Positions 44,501-56,825 are shown, counted from the stretch's first letter. The stretch: 64,000 nt of DNA from Blasia pusilla (GCA_050084515.1 CM114271.1:60822001-60886000), one strand, 5' to 3'. Numbers and translations are program-made. Notes: generated from the sequence alone by a model not told the origin.

Positions 44501-45880
44501 AATCTTGATTAGAGTTGGATATACTCTTGCAATAAATCCCAGGATGCCAACCAATCTCCCCAAAAGGGAATAATAGGAAAAAATTGAAAGGAGATGTAGG
44601 CCTCCGAGTCATTCAAATCTAGTATTTTTGGTACTTCTCCCAGCCTCCTTGCAAATGCATAAGAATGTCACACTTCTCTATTCCTTCTATCCCATCACTA
44701 GGAATAATTGAAACAACCTCAAACGCAAGAGGCCAAGTGTAATTTTTTGCGTGAAGACCTCACTTGCTTGACTTTAACAATATAATCAAATTTGGGCATG
44801 TCGTGGCATTTGAAATTTTGAAAAATCTTCGAATCTAAGAATTATGGTCATATAACATTTGTTGTAGACCTCTAAGGATCTTTGGACAAAGTTCATCAAC
44901 CATTACCCTACTCCAATATTGAAGTTTATGCTTTGTATCATGAATATAACTTTATGCAAATTGAGGGCACCATTTTTTTTTTTTTAATGAAGAGAGCCTA
45001 TCAAATAGTAAATGCCACCTTAAATTCTAAAGTTCCCAATTCCATCAAATTGTTGGGCAAAATGCACTCTAGTTGGTGCCAATTGAAATGTTGAATTAGA
45101 AGGTTGAGCATGACTCAAGAAGTACATAATTTCAAGTCAAACTCTAGAGATCAAGGGTCACCAGCAAGGAGGACAGGCCTTAAGGTGAGCCTTAAGGAAG
45201 GGTAGTTGAATTTTCCCATGCTCACAACAAGTTCCAAAAAAATGAAGGTTTGGAACCGTATGTTCTTTACACCTCCACATTTCCAAAACAATACAAAGCA
45301 AGACGGACACAAATCTTCTGTAAGCCCAATTGTATAATGACCGTTGTTGGGATGTACATTCTCTCCAAGACCAAGATTTTTAATATCCTTTCTTAGAAGT
45401 TTGATTTCATGCAACATTCCTATATGTAATTTTCTTTGGGATCCTTGAAGCATATGTCCTTGTGGTAGGTAGTACCACCCCTTCAACCGTAGTGGGAATA
45501 AGAGGCAAAGTCACACTATTGCATATTTCAATAGGCATTGGAGAAGGCAAAGGAGATCTTATTGGAACAACGTTAATGGAAAGAGCTGTATAATGAGGTA
45601 TGGCCTATGTAATTTCAACCCTACACAAATAGATATACATAGAGCTAGGGGAATTGATGAAAAGAGAAAAATCAACAATTCAAAAAAAGTAACAGAAATG
45701 ATTAATGGATATAGGTAGATACCTGACTTCTTGTGGAATGGGATTCATAGATGGTGCAATATTTGTACTTGTGCAAGGGGGAACAATAGGATCAACACAA
45801 CTTTGTAAAGCATGCCACTTCCTTTTGAACTCTCTTTGGTAGTCTCTTTCCTTTTGTTTTTTCAAGGCCAAGTTTTCAAC
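41560..45880 (-). mobile_element. Degraded Helitron (Rep and PIF1-like helicase), minus strand
   Basis: Blocks on the minus strand in Helitron order: an N-terminal basic segment (KKQKERDYQREFKRKWHALQ, 45871-45680); a Cys-rich block LCPSCFVLFWKC ... MGKFNYPSL ... RPVLLAGDP (45486-45151); Rep EFQKRGLPHVYVLVIV (43922-43719) followed by MMHAPYGYMNSNAPCM and CTKGFPKPF; a helicase linker VGLLEDDREAF (near 43380); the Walker A block VGIGKTFLYNHLLASL (42877-42677); and a helicase C-terminal block LPPHRLILKIGAPIMLLRNM ... NGTRLVV (42012-41689), with GVFSHGQLKDALSRMSSR near 41600. The second His of the HUH motif is changed to Tyr. Many stops are present. An apparent small intron with GT/AG borders (about 43093-43183) separates LWKQNE from KIRLHDLPLNEIF. 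Terminal hairpin and CTRR end were not located. Confidence 0.85.
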
Positions 45881-47460
45881 ATAGAGTCAGTTTCCATTGT
45901 TGTGTGACACCACAAAGAGCCTTATAAGCATCATGTATGTCAAAGGATGTGAAGGAATAGGAAGTCTGCATGAATATCACATTTGAGTGCATATGTGAGA
46001 GATGATGATATGGTGAGACATATTGTAATCTAAATGCATAACTTCTCTTTTGTGCCTCACCTCTAAGAACCTTTTGAATAATCATACATTTTCAATTTAG
46101 AATTTAAATATAATCTCCATTAAAATTATTTTTTAGAGGAGTAATAACATTCCACTCTTCTAAATAACTTCACTCTTCAACGAAAATTTAAAGAATACCC
46201 CACTTCCCTAAATAACTCCATCCTTCCATAAAAATTTAAACCATACATGTTCTTCCCTCTTCTACTTCTCCCATCAAAATAACAGAAATCAAAATCAGTA
46301 ATATTATTAGATAATCTTAATTGATGAAATCATTTCCCCCTTCTCTTCAAATTCATTTTTCCTTCCTAAAATATCAAATGTGAATTAAGGAAAAAATTAC
46401 GAGTTTTTTTTTCTTCTATTTTCTAGTATAATCTGATACGATGCACACATTTATATTTCTTCGCATAATTATCTCTTAAAATTTTCAAATGCCATTTTAA
46501 ATCAATTTCGAGCGATCCTATTGACTCTGAAGGCAAATGATCCCATTGGCCCACAATGCCAAGTATCAAGAAGAGAATAATTTACAAAATGAAAGAACAC
46601 TCTCCAAAAATAATGTAGATAGGATGACCAATAATATCATAGATAAGATTATTATTAATTTTAAAATTAACACTTTTCTTAAAATTTCAATACTTCTAAT
46701 ATAGACATTGAATTTGACAAGTTCAATGATCTATATTATCATTGGAGAGTGCCTTTTGATTTGCAAACATCTCTTTATTTATCACATGACAGTTGGGCAA
46801 TAAAAAAATATTTTACATAATACGATTAGAAAGAAATTTAAATTTATGCATAACATCATTAATCTAAAAATTTCTTTAAACAATTTTTTATTTTTTGTGT
46901 GCATAGTGCACCTCGCTAATATTTTAGAAAACATAAATTTGTCTAATTTATATTACCTTGATTTACAGATTCCTCACTCATTTGACAATCCGACATCAAT
47001 AAATGACATAACAAAGTGAATTGTTGTGCATATCGTTAATCCTTTCCCTTCCCTTCGTGCACTCATTGTATACTAACCAAAACTCTTCAACCACACTTTC
47101 ATTTACTCCTACCATCACCAGCTAAGATGCCTTTGTACGGGCACGTTACTAGGTTAGTAACGCTATTTTCGGGAGATGATGTGGCATTTCACGAGGTCCT
47201 TCTCCGTCTACAGGTCATCCATCCACATCCATCCACTGCGCACGGCGACTTTCCGAGATTGCGTGAAAAGAGTGCTTCGGTGACGGAATTTCTTTCCCAC
47301 ATTTGAGGTGACAGTAAAATTGCCAAACTTGTCGCATAGCAGACGCCAAGGAGAATCGTGTTCATCGTAGGTGGATGGAGGGGTGGACTTGCCCGAAACC
47401 TCATCAGGAGGCGGTGCTTGAAGTGAGGGTCGGAATCCGGATCAGTTGGAGAGACTTGAT
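45881..47460. other. AT-rich intergenic DNA
   Basis: 45.9-46.1 kb may still be Helitron 5' sequence. 46.1-47.1 kb is very AT-rich without recognisable features. 47.15-47.46 kb turns GC-richer on approach to the F-box gene and may be promoter sequence. Confidence 0.45.
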
Positions 47461-47462
47461 TG

Positions 47463-47915
47463 CAGCGTCTGCGACGAGTGGGGAAGACGGGGGTAAGTTT
47501 CAGTATACGCAGGACTATGAGTGGCTGACCGAAGTTTAGGGTAGCGCTTTGTGGAGTAATTGGAGAGTGCGTAGAGACAGCGAACTATTGCGGAACAAGC
47601 GAGCGTTGCTTCTTTTAGGGATCTGATAATAGGAAGCTTTTATTGTGGAATCCGTGGAGAAGACAGTCGGTAAGTTTTTCCTGTCGCAGGATAAGAAATG
47701 GCTGACTGATTTCTGGGGTAGCGCTTTATCGAGGAATTGAACGGTGTGTAGAGACAGCGAACTTTGCTGGAACGAGCGAGCATCGCGTCGTTAAGGGAGA
47801 AGAGAAATAGATAGATTTTGTTGTAGTGTATGTGAGGAGTGGCAAGAGCGGTTGGGGAATGGTGTGGAGTGACAGTGAACTCTAGTGGATCGAGCGAGCA
47901 TTGCTGCGATGCGTG
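47463..47915 (+). repeat. Three diverged tandem copies upstream of the F-box gene
   Basis: Copies start near 47463, 47647 and 47835, a period of about 180 bp. They share, in order, 'gaagac', 'cggtaagttt', 'cgcagga', 'tggctgac', 'ggtagcgcttt', 'gtagagacagcgaact' and 'gagcgagca'. The first two are complete and the third keeps only the second half. The 'cgg|GTAAGTTT' word in the first two would be a good splice donor, so each copy could supply an alternative leader exon border. Confidence 0.7.
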
Positions 47916-48069
47916 AGGAGTAAGGAAAGAAAAAAGTTGGATGGCAGGCTGATTCTGGAATAGACCTTATTGCTTGATTCTTCGAATTTGTGGTGAAGAA
48001 ATCTTTGTTACGGTTGCGGTGCGAGCACAGCAGCGACAGAAGCATTGGCTGGTTTCAAAACTGGAGATA

Positions 48070-49342
48070 ATGGCTGGTTTAGTAGTTCGTGAACGAGATG
48101 ACGAGGAGATACGGGGAGAGAAGGTCGAAGAAGACCAGATGCGTAGATCGGACGAAGTACCTGAGGAGTTTGAAGGTCCGGGGGCCAATTTTCTCGGAGA
48201 AGCGCTTGTGGAGGTATTTAGCCGGCTTCCTTTCGAAGACAGAATGAGGACGGTGCCCATGGTTTGCAAGAACTGGAGAGCTGCATCTTATGATCCTGCA
48301 TGCTGGAGGCATGTGGATATGCAAAGTTGGTTTCAACGTCGTATGGAGGAGGACTACTGCTGGGAGTTCGAATGCGAATCGAAGGTCGAGTGTCTTGTCA
48401 AGCAAGTCGTAGATCGGAGTTGTGGCCAATTGCAGGAACTTCGAGCGATGCACTGTTCGGATGCCAGCATTGAGCACATTGCCGATAGGTATTTTGTTGC
48501 ATCGTGTAACCGTATCGTATTGCTTCGTGGAATACCCGGGCCATGGATTTTTCTCAGTGCTGGAAGATGCTCGATCGTGATTGGTGGAGTGCTTGCAAAC
48601 GTTGATGAATATATGTCGGCATGATTATGCATCCAATTTGTGATGGTTGTCTCAAAGCGGATTGCAGTGATCACAATCATGATGTCGATGGTTTAACTCA
48701 AAAAGCTTTTGCTCCCTCAGATTTTCACTGATTGATTCACCCGTTCTTCTTACACTCCGGGTTTAAGGGGTTTTTCCTTTATGCTGTTAGTCGTGAAACT
48801 TTTCCCCAAGTTTTCTGATCAAATTTGCCACATTGCGCAGATGTCCTTCCTTGACGGTGCTTTGTATGCCGAATAGCCTCTCCGTCACAGACAAGTCCGC
48901 GACGAAGCTAGCAGCCAATTGTCCGAAGCTGCAAACTCTCGACGTGAGCGATTGTTACAATATCTCGAATCAGGCCCTGGAAGCTTTCGGGCGTAACTGT
49001 CCGTCATTGAACCGGCTGGGCCGTAACATGCTGAAGAAGCAAGTCTTCACGCAGACGGGCCCGATCCCTGGAGGTGATGAAGAGGCAATCGTCGTTTCCA
49101 AGCACATGGTTAGACTGAAGCACTTAGAGATGAAGAAGACAAGTTTGTCGGATCTGGGACTCGGCCATCTGGCCCGAGGATGTGGACAACTGGAGTCACT
49201 GAATCTGGCTTGCTGCATGGCATTATCTCGTGAGGCACTGGAGGAAGTCTCAATGCGATGCGCTAATCTCAAAGACTTCACGAAGCCGATTACCCCGCGC
49301 ATGCACGTGAGCCCTGACTTCCTTTGGGTATTCTTTGAATGA
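48070..49342 (+). CDS. F-box/LRR protein, SKIP1/FBW2-like
   Basis: Two exons: 48070-48488 (donor AG|GTATTT) and 48841-49342 (acceptor GCAG|ATG). The join restores Arg140 and gives HIADRCPSLTVLCMPNSL, as expected for the family; total 306 residues. The F-box lies at about 40-84 (FLGEALVEVFSRLPFEDRMR, VCKNWRAASYDPACWRHVD). Leucine-rich repeats follow: AANCPKLQTLDVSDCYNISN, FGRNCPSLNRLGRN, VRLKHLEMKKTSLSDLGLGH and CGQLESLNLACC. F-box proteins of this type are substrate receptors of SCF (SKP1-cullin-F-box) ubiquitin ligases. An upstream in-frame ATG at 47974 would add 32 residues; I prefer 48070 because the added segment has no family counterpart. The C-terminus (HVSPDFLWVFFE) is unusual for the family: an intron could begin at CAC|GTGAGC (49309), with a different last exon. 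Confidence 0.88.
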
Positions 49343-49861
49343 GTTATCGACGCTTGGATGAAGATTGTCAAGCTCTATCATGACGCGGCGCGCACCGCGT
49401 CTTTATGGTCAGGTTCTCACTAAGTGGATGAGTGTGAAACGGGTTTATTACTGTGGTGTGAGCACCAGGCGAGATATACTTTTTAAGACAGCGCAGATCT
49501 GGAAACGGTGAAGGAGAAATAGTTGTTGATTCGCCAGGAAATTGAACAAATGTACGAAAACAGCGTGCTCGGAACGAAGAGGTCTTGCATCCTTTGTTCG
49601 GTCAGACTAGATCAGATAGTATCCATTTTTGTTGAAGTCGTGAAATCCCATTTATGGGGTATTTAGACGAGTGCTCCCATTGATCTGTAGGAAGAAATCT
49701 TCCGATAGTCCTCTCAGGACCCTCGCTATCCTGTGCTTTGGGCCTGTATTATGTACTGGTAGTTTCTGCGGCTAAATTCGTTACGCAATGTAATATACAA
49801 AAGTCAGTTTTCTCTTCGTGTATGCAGATCAAGGTGAAATGTTTCTGGCAATCGAGTGCTT
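49343..49861 (+). other. F-box gene 3' flank
   Basis: Non-coding sequence after the stop codon, likely 3' untranslated region. No further domain was recognised. Confidence 0.4.
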
Positions 49862-49901
49862 CTAGGGTTTCAATTTGTCTGTGGATAAATTGAAACCCTA
49901 G
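49862..49901. repeat. Perfect 15-bp stem-loop with telobox-like arms
   Basis: CTAGGGTTTCAATTT (49862-49876), a 10-nt loop, then AAATTGAAACCCTAG (49887-49901). The arms carry AAACCCTA/TAGGGTTT, the plant telobox/telomere-type word, in inverted orientation. It lies about 520 bp after the F-box stop codon, so it may be transcribed as a hairpin, or it may be a paired protein-binding site. Confidence 0.85.
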
Positions 49902-51855
49902 TAATTTGGAAGTCGGGACGCTTCATTGATCTGTATGCTGTGTCGATGCCAGTCCTGTCCACCCTCCACATGAGAATGCCTAAACTTTGTTCTGGGAGTG
50001 AATTCGTTTTGTGCATCTTTAGCCAACCAATCGCTGTTATCTGAAGGTGCTCCGGTGGATGTCTACTCCTTTGCCTGAGTGGATTCCTCTTCCGGTTTGA
50101 GCTGCTGCAGTTAACGGTCCCCTACCTCTAAAGGTGCTTTTCCACGATCCCGGGTTTATCTGCCGAGTTCAACAAGTGGTTTACACTTTACATACCTCCG
50201 ACCACATGACTAGATGACGGTTCTGACCTCAGCTGCGGGAAGAACCATACCATGCCATGAAGTCGCGAAGCTCTGTTGTCAATCCGCTCCACTCTAGTCT
50301 GCTACTAGGCCAATCTGTATCGTTGACTAGCAATGTCATGCAATGCTTGTTGGACATCGGAGGATCTGGAAGTTGAAGTTCTGGATGAAACGATGTAGGA
50401 TTTAACTGGAGCGGGGATCTGAGGCGGTCTGCACGTATACCACGTCCTATTTCGACGTCCTGCATGTGGCACTGGGCTGCGATTTTGAGGCAGAAGTGGG
50501 CGACTGTTGCGATTAATGCGCGGTGCACGTGGTGGCATCAACCTTGCGATTAATTCGGGAGTTTGTGTTCTGTATATGCTCTCTTCGCGGCTCCACTTTA
50601 TTCCCTTTCCTCCGGAATGTTGTTGGACTTGTCTGCCCGACAGTCAGTTTTCCACGGACTCGACCATTTCCGAAATTAATTCTTTCGCATGACTCGCCTG
50701 TTCTTTCTTGTCGCTCGCGAGGTGCGTCCGCGGTCCGCCTCTTGGAGAAATGAATCTCCGCACTCTTCACGCTGGAAAGTGCGTGCAATCACTGGCTCCA
50801 TTCATCCCTCAAGCTAAACGCTCGCAACATCCAACTTTCAATTCACTACTACCTTTCTCCACAGGCATGAAGACTTTCACTCACTCACCTTTCATCAGCT
50901 CCCTCTTACATCCTCACCTCTGCCTGTGTACTTGTGCGGCACCGAATCATCAGCACTGCCGCATTGCCCTCGACGCATGAGGTTCGCTCGAGCGAGAGCA
51001 CATAGGGGTAGAGAGATTCACCTTTCTTCAGCTCATTCTAACATCCTCACCTCTACCTGTTCACCGGCACCGCTACATTTCTCTCGGGAGCGGAAGGCGG
51101 GCGGGGAAGATTCACCTGGAGCACCGCTAATACCTCGCACGGCGGTCGACGAAATTCTCTCCGGATTGATAAGGTTGACAAACAGTCGGTTCTAGTAAAA
51201 GAGGGGGCCGCTCCGCAAAGAAGAAAGTGGATCTGCGCACGACCGACATTCTCGAATCCCAAAGTCGTCCCTTCGATCCATCCATTCATCCATCGATACA
51301 TCTATCCATCCATGTCTCCGTCCCTAGGCCCGTCCAAACATCCACTTCGCGAGCGGACGCCTGAGAGTCGCATGACCTTCCGATTTTCCACGTTCCGCAC
51401 CGACTCCCACCGATCGATCGGATCCGATCTCCTCGTGAGATTCTTCCGATCTCCTCGTTCTCCTCATCCTCATCACCATCTGCTGGACCGTCGATTCTCC
51501 GATCCGCCCGCATCGGAGAATCCACGGTTAAGCGGAACGAAATGATACCCCACGGAAGAAACGCCGAAAGGCGGATGGTATTTCTCGGAGGGTCTCAAAG
51601 GACCGGACTACATCTATGGACGAAATCCCAAATGGGGTATCTCTTCCGGGCTTAGGTCATAGTTACCCGTCCGGGTTTTTATTTATTTATAAATAGTTCG
51701 TTTTAAAAAAGTACCCGTGAGTCATACGTGTGGATGCTTGCTCAAACACGAAGATATAACATCTAAAAGTTTACTTGATATGGTCTATTTCTTTCATTTA
51801 AGGTCAGCTCATCGTGGATGAAGACGGGACATTCAAAAAGTTTAAATCAAATGCA
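49902..51855. other. Intergenic DNA with GC-rich stretches and hairpins
   Basis: No protein-coding gene was recognised; the open frames of 60-99 codons overlap on both strands. 51270-51315 is a CATC-rich low-complexity stretch. GATTCTCCGAT (51493-51503) and ATCGGAGAATC (51512-51522) form a perfect 11-bp hairpin. GATACCCCA (about 51544) and TGGGGTATC (about 51635) form a second inverted pair. Confidence 0.4.
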
Positions 51856-51859
51856 CTAT

Positions 51860-52570
51860 TCTTTCCTATAAGGTTCAAGCGCCATCTACATTATAATAGG
51901 AGGAGAAGAGGGTCAATTTTTTTGGTACTTCGACTCCCAAAGAAGTGAAGCTCTTCTTGAAAAAAGACGTCATTGAAAAAATATAAGGGTAAAATTTGTT
52001 GAAATTGGATTGAATTCTATGTGCATGGACATTTGTTTCTACAAGATTTAACCTCTTATAGCATCCATGCAAAATTTACCTAACATTGGAGCATCAACAT
52101 CGGCCAACATTGTAGGGTTAGAGGAGATACAAAGTGGAGCTAAGAGACATCAGAGCCTTCAGAAGATGCAAGAAAGCCGATGTAAGAATACTTGCATGGA
52201 CTTAGGATCTTATTCAATGTTGTTGTGAAGTGGAAAAACATGGAAAGTACGTATTGATGCAAGTGCATCATACATGCACTCTTACTAGTTGATGATTATG
52301 AGAACATAGAAATCGGGCAAGAGGATTTTTATTGAGGTATCATACCCTTTTCTTTCATACAAGGTCCAAGTGTTATGTTTAAGAGAGGACAAAGGGCATC
52401 AAAGAGTCCAGCCTCTACTTCACCTAGCTTCACCCTAAAGCACTCACGACCTTGAGTTTTGTAAGCGGAAGACTTAGGTTGAGTCCCGAAGACTCAACCA
52501 TTTGCACATTCCGTAGGAGTCGAGGAGCCATCAAGCACTAATCGGGTTTAGTCTCCCCAAGGTTTGGCAT
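51860..52570. repeat. Dispersed repeat family A, copy 2 (most complete)
   Basis: 51900-52300 matches 62690-63065 over about 380 bp. Shared words are 'cccaaagaagtgaa', 'acattggagc', 'agaggaga', 'acaaagt', 'cttgcatggacttagga' and 'actagtt'. 52430-52565 matches 2510-2640. Order and orientation are conserved, giving an element of at least 700 bp without coding capacity. It ends near a run of about 12 G at 52579-52590. Confidence 0.65.
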
Positions 52571-54435
52571 ATCGTGAAGGGGGGGGGGGGACAAACATTC
52601 AGCACTTGAGCATTGGGGGTGCCGATTGCACTGAACTCTAGCACTCGGAATTACTTCTGGTCTCGGGGCGACAAGCTCATGGCGCTAGAGTGTGGACATG
52701 CTCGGCGCCATGGCACCCGATTTTCAGCATTGTTGTGCCTAAGCACGGCAACACATGACCCCCATGGTTGCACAAAAACTGACAAGTCCGTCCCTAGAGC
52801 ACACATGGAGGGACAAGTGTGGATATGTCCATGAACATGGATTGCAAGAGATGGGCCCCACACTTATAGCTCGTGGGGGAAGGGAAGGTAGCTCCGAGCG
52901 GGGCAAAAAGGGGGGAAGGAGTGTGGACATGAGCTTTGTCCTCATGCAACCTTGTTGACCCTCCATCCTTTTTCTCCTTCTCCCACATAAGTACCGAGTC
53001 GGTCTGTTCTCTCATTCTTCTGTGCCTCTATGGCTTTCCTACAAGTGGCTACGAGGAGAGTTTTTTTTGTTTTCAAAGTCTCCTTACCTACTTTACTATT
53101 TATCCCTCAATTTTTTGGATATTAAAGTCTAGAAATTTAACATATCATGTCATTATTGACGTTAACTCATCTCGAGAAGCTCTCTGTGAGCGCCATATAT
53201 GAAGCCTCTCAATTAGTGTTTGATTTTACCTTATGCTAAGCTAAAAATTAAATAGGAAGAAGGTTTTAGTAATTAGATTAAATTTTAGTTTGAAATAAAA
53301 AAATTTAACATTTAATCAATCTTCTTCAAATTTAACATGCTAGTAATTTTTTTGGCCTTGGCACGTACAGGGTGAGATGATTGGAAATGAAACAACACAC
53401 ATATGGAGGAAGATAATGTGAAGTTTTTGGACACACAGTGAGTTCCTAGAATTTAACAATAGAAGAGATGAAAAAGAAAGAAAGAATAAAGACATATTTC
53501 TTCATAATATATCTAACTTGGCGAAAAAAGTCTTCATTTTTTTCCCTTTTTAGTTGGGGAACAAAGAAGTTATTCCTTTTGAAATTCCCTTCTTGCTATT
53601 AATAAAAGAAAATCTCCATTTGATCATTTTTCCTCCCAAAATAGAGATGGAAATATTCTCCCAATCAAAATTTAAAAAGTTAAAAAAAATAGATTTTATT
53701 ATTTTATAAAATATATATATTATTATGGGAGAGTGCCTTCTTGATTTGCAAATAGATCTGTGTTTGACACATGACAACTCGGAAGTAAGAAAAAATATTT
53801 CACATGTTACAGACAACAAAAAATTTGAATTTATGTGCAACATCATTAATCTCTTCCTTTCATAGGCAGTAAGAAAATATTACAGATAATTTCAAGAATT
53901 CTTATCTTTTCCCTTATTAATTTAGAAAGAAATTAGTTATCCTTATTTTTCCTATCCCCATCTCTCAAATAGTAAAAAAAATTCACTCATTTTGATCCAA
54001 AGTGTGTCCCATAATTCTTTAGAAATCCTTTACAATTAAGGCTTGCAAATAAAAAAAGGAAATAAGTTTTATATTTTTTTAATATGAAGTTTTTTACTAT
54101 TTCAATAATATCTTTTAATTTTTTTCTTAAATAATATGTAATTTTCCTTCCAAAATTAATTTGAAACTAAAAGTTTTAGTTTTTTTTGTAAATATTGAAG
54201 TAATAAATTAAAATTTTTAATTGATAAAAAATTTGATCATGAAAAAGACACCATCTTTTTATGAAGATGTTAATTTTTTTAAAAAAAATTTGATATTATT
54301 ATTAAAACCTAATTTCTATTCAAGTTTTGGTTTAGTAGAAGCAAAATTAAATAAAAATTATATTAAAAATGAAAGTTTATCCGAAATAATAAGTTCTTCA
54401 ATATGGTTCCAAATGAGCCGAAATGAAAGAGAAAC
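52571..54435. other. Intergenic DNA, mostly AT-rich
   Basis: 52.6-53.0 kb has balanced composition with short open frames on both strands and no recognised domain. 53.2-54.4 kb is extremely AT-rich with poly-A/T tracts. Nothing further was seen. Confidence 0.5.
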
Positions 54436-54439
54436 CTAC

Positions 54440-54605
54440 TCTCGCATGTTACCCGTGGCCTCAGCAAGCCATCCTCAATCTCTTGAGGTTATCCTCCAAT
54501 ATCCTCGAAGTCAATTTACTAGATCTCGTCGAGATATGACAGTTATTGTGCGAGTACACATCGCTACACAACATACGTCGCTGTCACCTAACACACATCC
54601 CACAT
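54440..54605 (-). repeat. Gypsy LTR fragment
   Basis: 'acacatcgctacacaacatacgtcgctgtcac' (around 54556-54588) matches the LTR word order at 27345-27380 of the minus gypsy element with a few changes. The preceding 'agatctcg...gatatgac' also recalls the R1/R2 blocks. It is a third, more diverged LTR copy in the same orientation as the minus gypsy element. Confidence 0.5.
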
Positions 54606-54699
54606 AGGTCTATGTCCCCTAAAATCATACATCAAACGATGCTCTCTACATCCATACAAACTCCAATATCCCAACCGCTACCCTAAACCAGAACTCCCT

Positions 54700-54962
54700 T
54701 ATACGCGCAAGAAAAAAGACCAAATGGATAACTTGAACATAATGACATTGACACTTCTCGTGAACTTTAACCACGATCCCAACTCGGTCATACAGAAAAA
54801 CTCATCCAATCAATACGTCGTACTCCCTACTATTGATGGTGATAAACCTCCTTGCTCATGCAATGCGTTTGCAACGTTACGATGCGACATTGGCGACACA
54901 AAATGACTATAAATAGCACGGCACTTTATGATGGAATGTGACAATCAACAACACCCCCTTTA
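54700..54962 (-). repeat. Possible LTR edge with polypurine tract
   Basis: On the minus strand, AATAAAGGGGG (54954-54963) directly precedes TGTTGTTGATTGTCACATTCC. A TATTTATAG motif lies about 30 nt further in. Purine tract, TG start and TATA box in this order are the usual 3' LTR border of copia elements. The other LTR end was not identified, and no clear copia protein lies to the right. Confidence 0.35.
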
Positions 54963-54963
54963 T

Positions 54964-56825
54964 TGGAAATACACACTATGCTCCTCAATGTTGATGTAGC
55001 TTTGTGATCAAGACAATGCAATGCGGCCACAAGCAATGTCTTGCGGCTACGAGCATCAGGGCACAGTACTCGGCATGCAAGGTCCGAGTCGGGGATACCA
55101 ACACACACACAACCCACCAGTGAAGTCATAGTGCAAAGCACAAATGGAATAGACCGGATGGGCCCGTATTGTTATGGATGGAATAGACGCCGAGTGAACA
55201 GACTGGCGGCCAAACAACGGAAGCGAGCCAAAATAGAGCTTGCTAGCAACGAGCTAGCCGGCTAATAGAGGCGGCGAATATGGTAGCAAGCCAAAACGCG
55301 GCAGGGCCCCCGGTCAAGGATTGAGCGCGACCAAAAGTACCCAGTCAAAAGGAACATGTGTACGCCCACTAGCCAGAGCGACGACTCTGGCTACATAGGG
55401 CTAGCTAGCTCATAGAAGGGTGGTTCATATGGAGCCGCCCTTCTCCAGCTCCATATCCAGCCGAACTGGTTTAGAGAGAGGGAACGAAGCCGCACAACCA
55501 TGTGCAGCTATGTTAGCCTCCGTCCTCACTCTTTTGTTTTTCTTTTTTAATCCATTTCTCACTTTTCACCTTGCTTTGTAAGATCGAGCCACAAGAGAAA
55601 CGAAGGTGAAGAAAGAAACAAAAGCCTCCGTTCTGGCCAGGCCACCCGTCTGTTCCCGCTCCTCTCAAACGGAGCTGGAACGAAAGCAAGATATTCGAGC
55701 GATATTCCTCCAAACAAAGGCATATTGCCCTCATATGAATTGTGTAAGAGTGCAGGAATGCGATAGCAATTGCGCAATTGCGCAAGTGGCATAGTCGGCT
55801 CACAGTCACGATCGACTTCAACGGACGAAGCTAAGAAAATCCTCCCTCCTTCGAACGACAACAATGGAGTCCGCACCACAATTGGGCGTGGTTTCACCGC
55901 CCGCGCCCAATCCCCACCTTTTTGACTCCATTCTATAAAGCTAAAGGGTGCTCTTGAGAGCCCCAAAACAGCGAACTTCACACCCAAATACTTAAATCCT
56001 AACCAAAATCAAGTAGCACTTCTACATATCTCTCTCCCAAACCAAAAATTGAATCATAACTGACACAAACGAGCAACTCTTGCTCTCATGAGCACTCTAT
56101 GAGCCGCTGAATGAGGGGCACTGTCCCCAACCTAGAAAACCACTTATAGCTTGGGCCCATATTACATATGTCTCATGGCTACAACCCATCTTAACTCCCT
56201 ATTTAGTGTCTTATGGTTGTCTTGCCACTCTTTGTGATTCATGATGTCTCGTCCACCTTCACTCCGAGTAGCTACCCCCTTTCTCACCTTAAGCTAGTCA
56301 CAAGACATGTGCATGTCTTGCCCAACTCTAGTCCCTTGGCTAGTTCTATTGCCCTTCCTAATCTCATCATTAGCTAGTTTAAGTTTCGACTTTGGTGGAT
56401 CATACCAAAGTCTTTACTCCTTAGGTCTGCAATCATGACTCTCTTCCCCAAATCCCTACTTTGTGTGGACACAATAGACTTTGCTATTCGCCACAAGGGG
56501 GCTATGGAGTTCATTACTATACACTTTTCATGGGTTCATTCCAATTATGATCAGGAAAAGCAACTCATTCACCAAAGATTGAATTTTGAAGAGCTAGTCC
56601 CATTAGGAAGGTATTTTGTAATCATGCTCAATTTACATGAATTAATTTTTTAGAATATGATACATATTTCTAAGAGAAGAACTTCCATAAAGAAATTTGA
56701 AGGAAAGAAATCTAACCATGGAAAAAGAAACCTTTGAGTGCCAATCATTCTACATCTTCTAGTAGTCCGAGAAAATTTGGTGGAAAAAATAATCACCCTA
56801 AAAAATTTTAAGGAGAAAATCACAT
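54964..56825. other. Intergenic DNA
   Basis: Balanced composition to 56.0 kb with overlapping open frames (55559-55987 minus, 55606-55794 plus) that show no known domain, then AT-rich. No gene is called. Confidence 0.45.

Noticed and set aside
52579-52590. Poly-G run as a G-quadruplex regulator
   Set aside because: It is a single homopolymer run without nearby gene or further G-tracts. Sequencing or slippage origin is equally likely.
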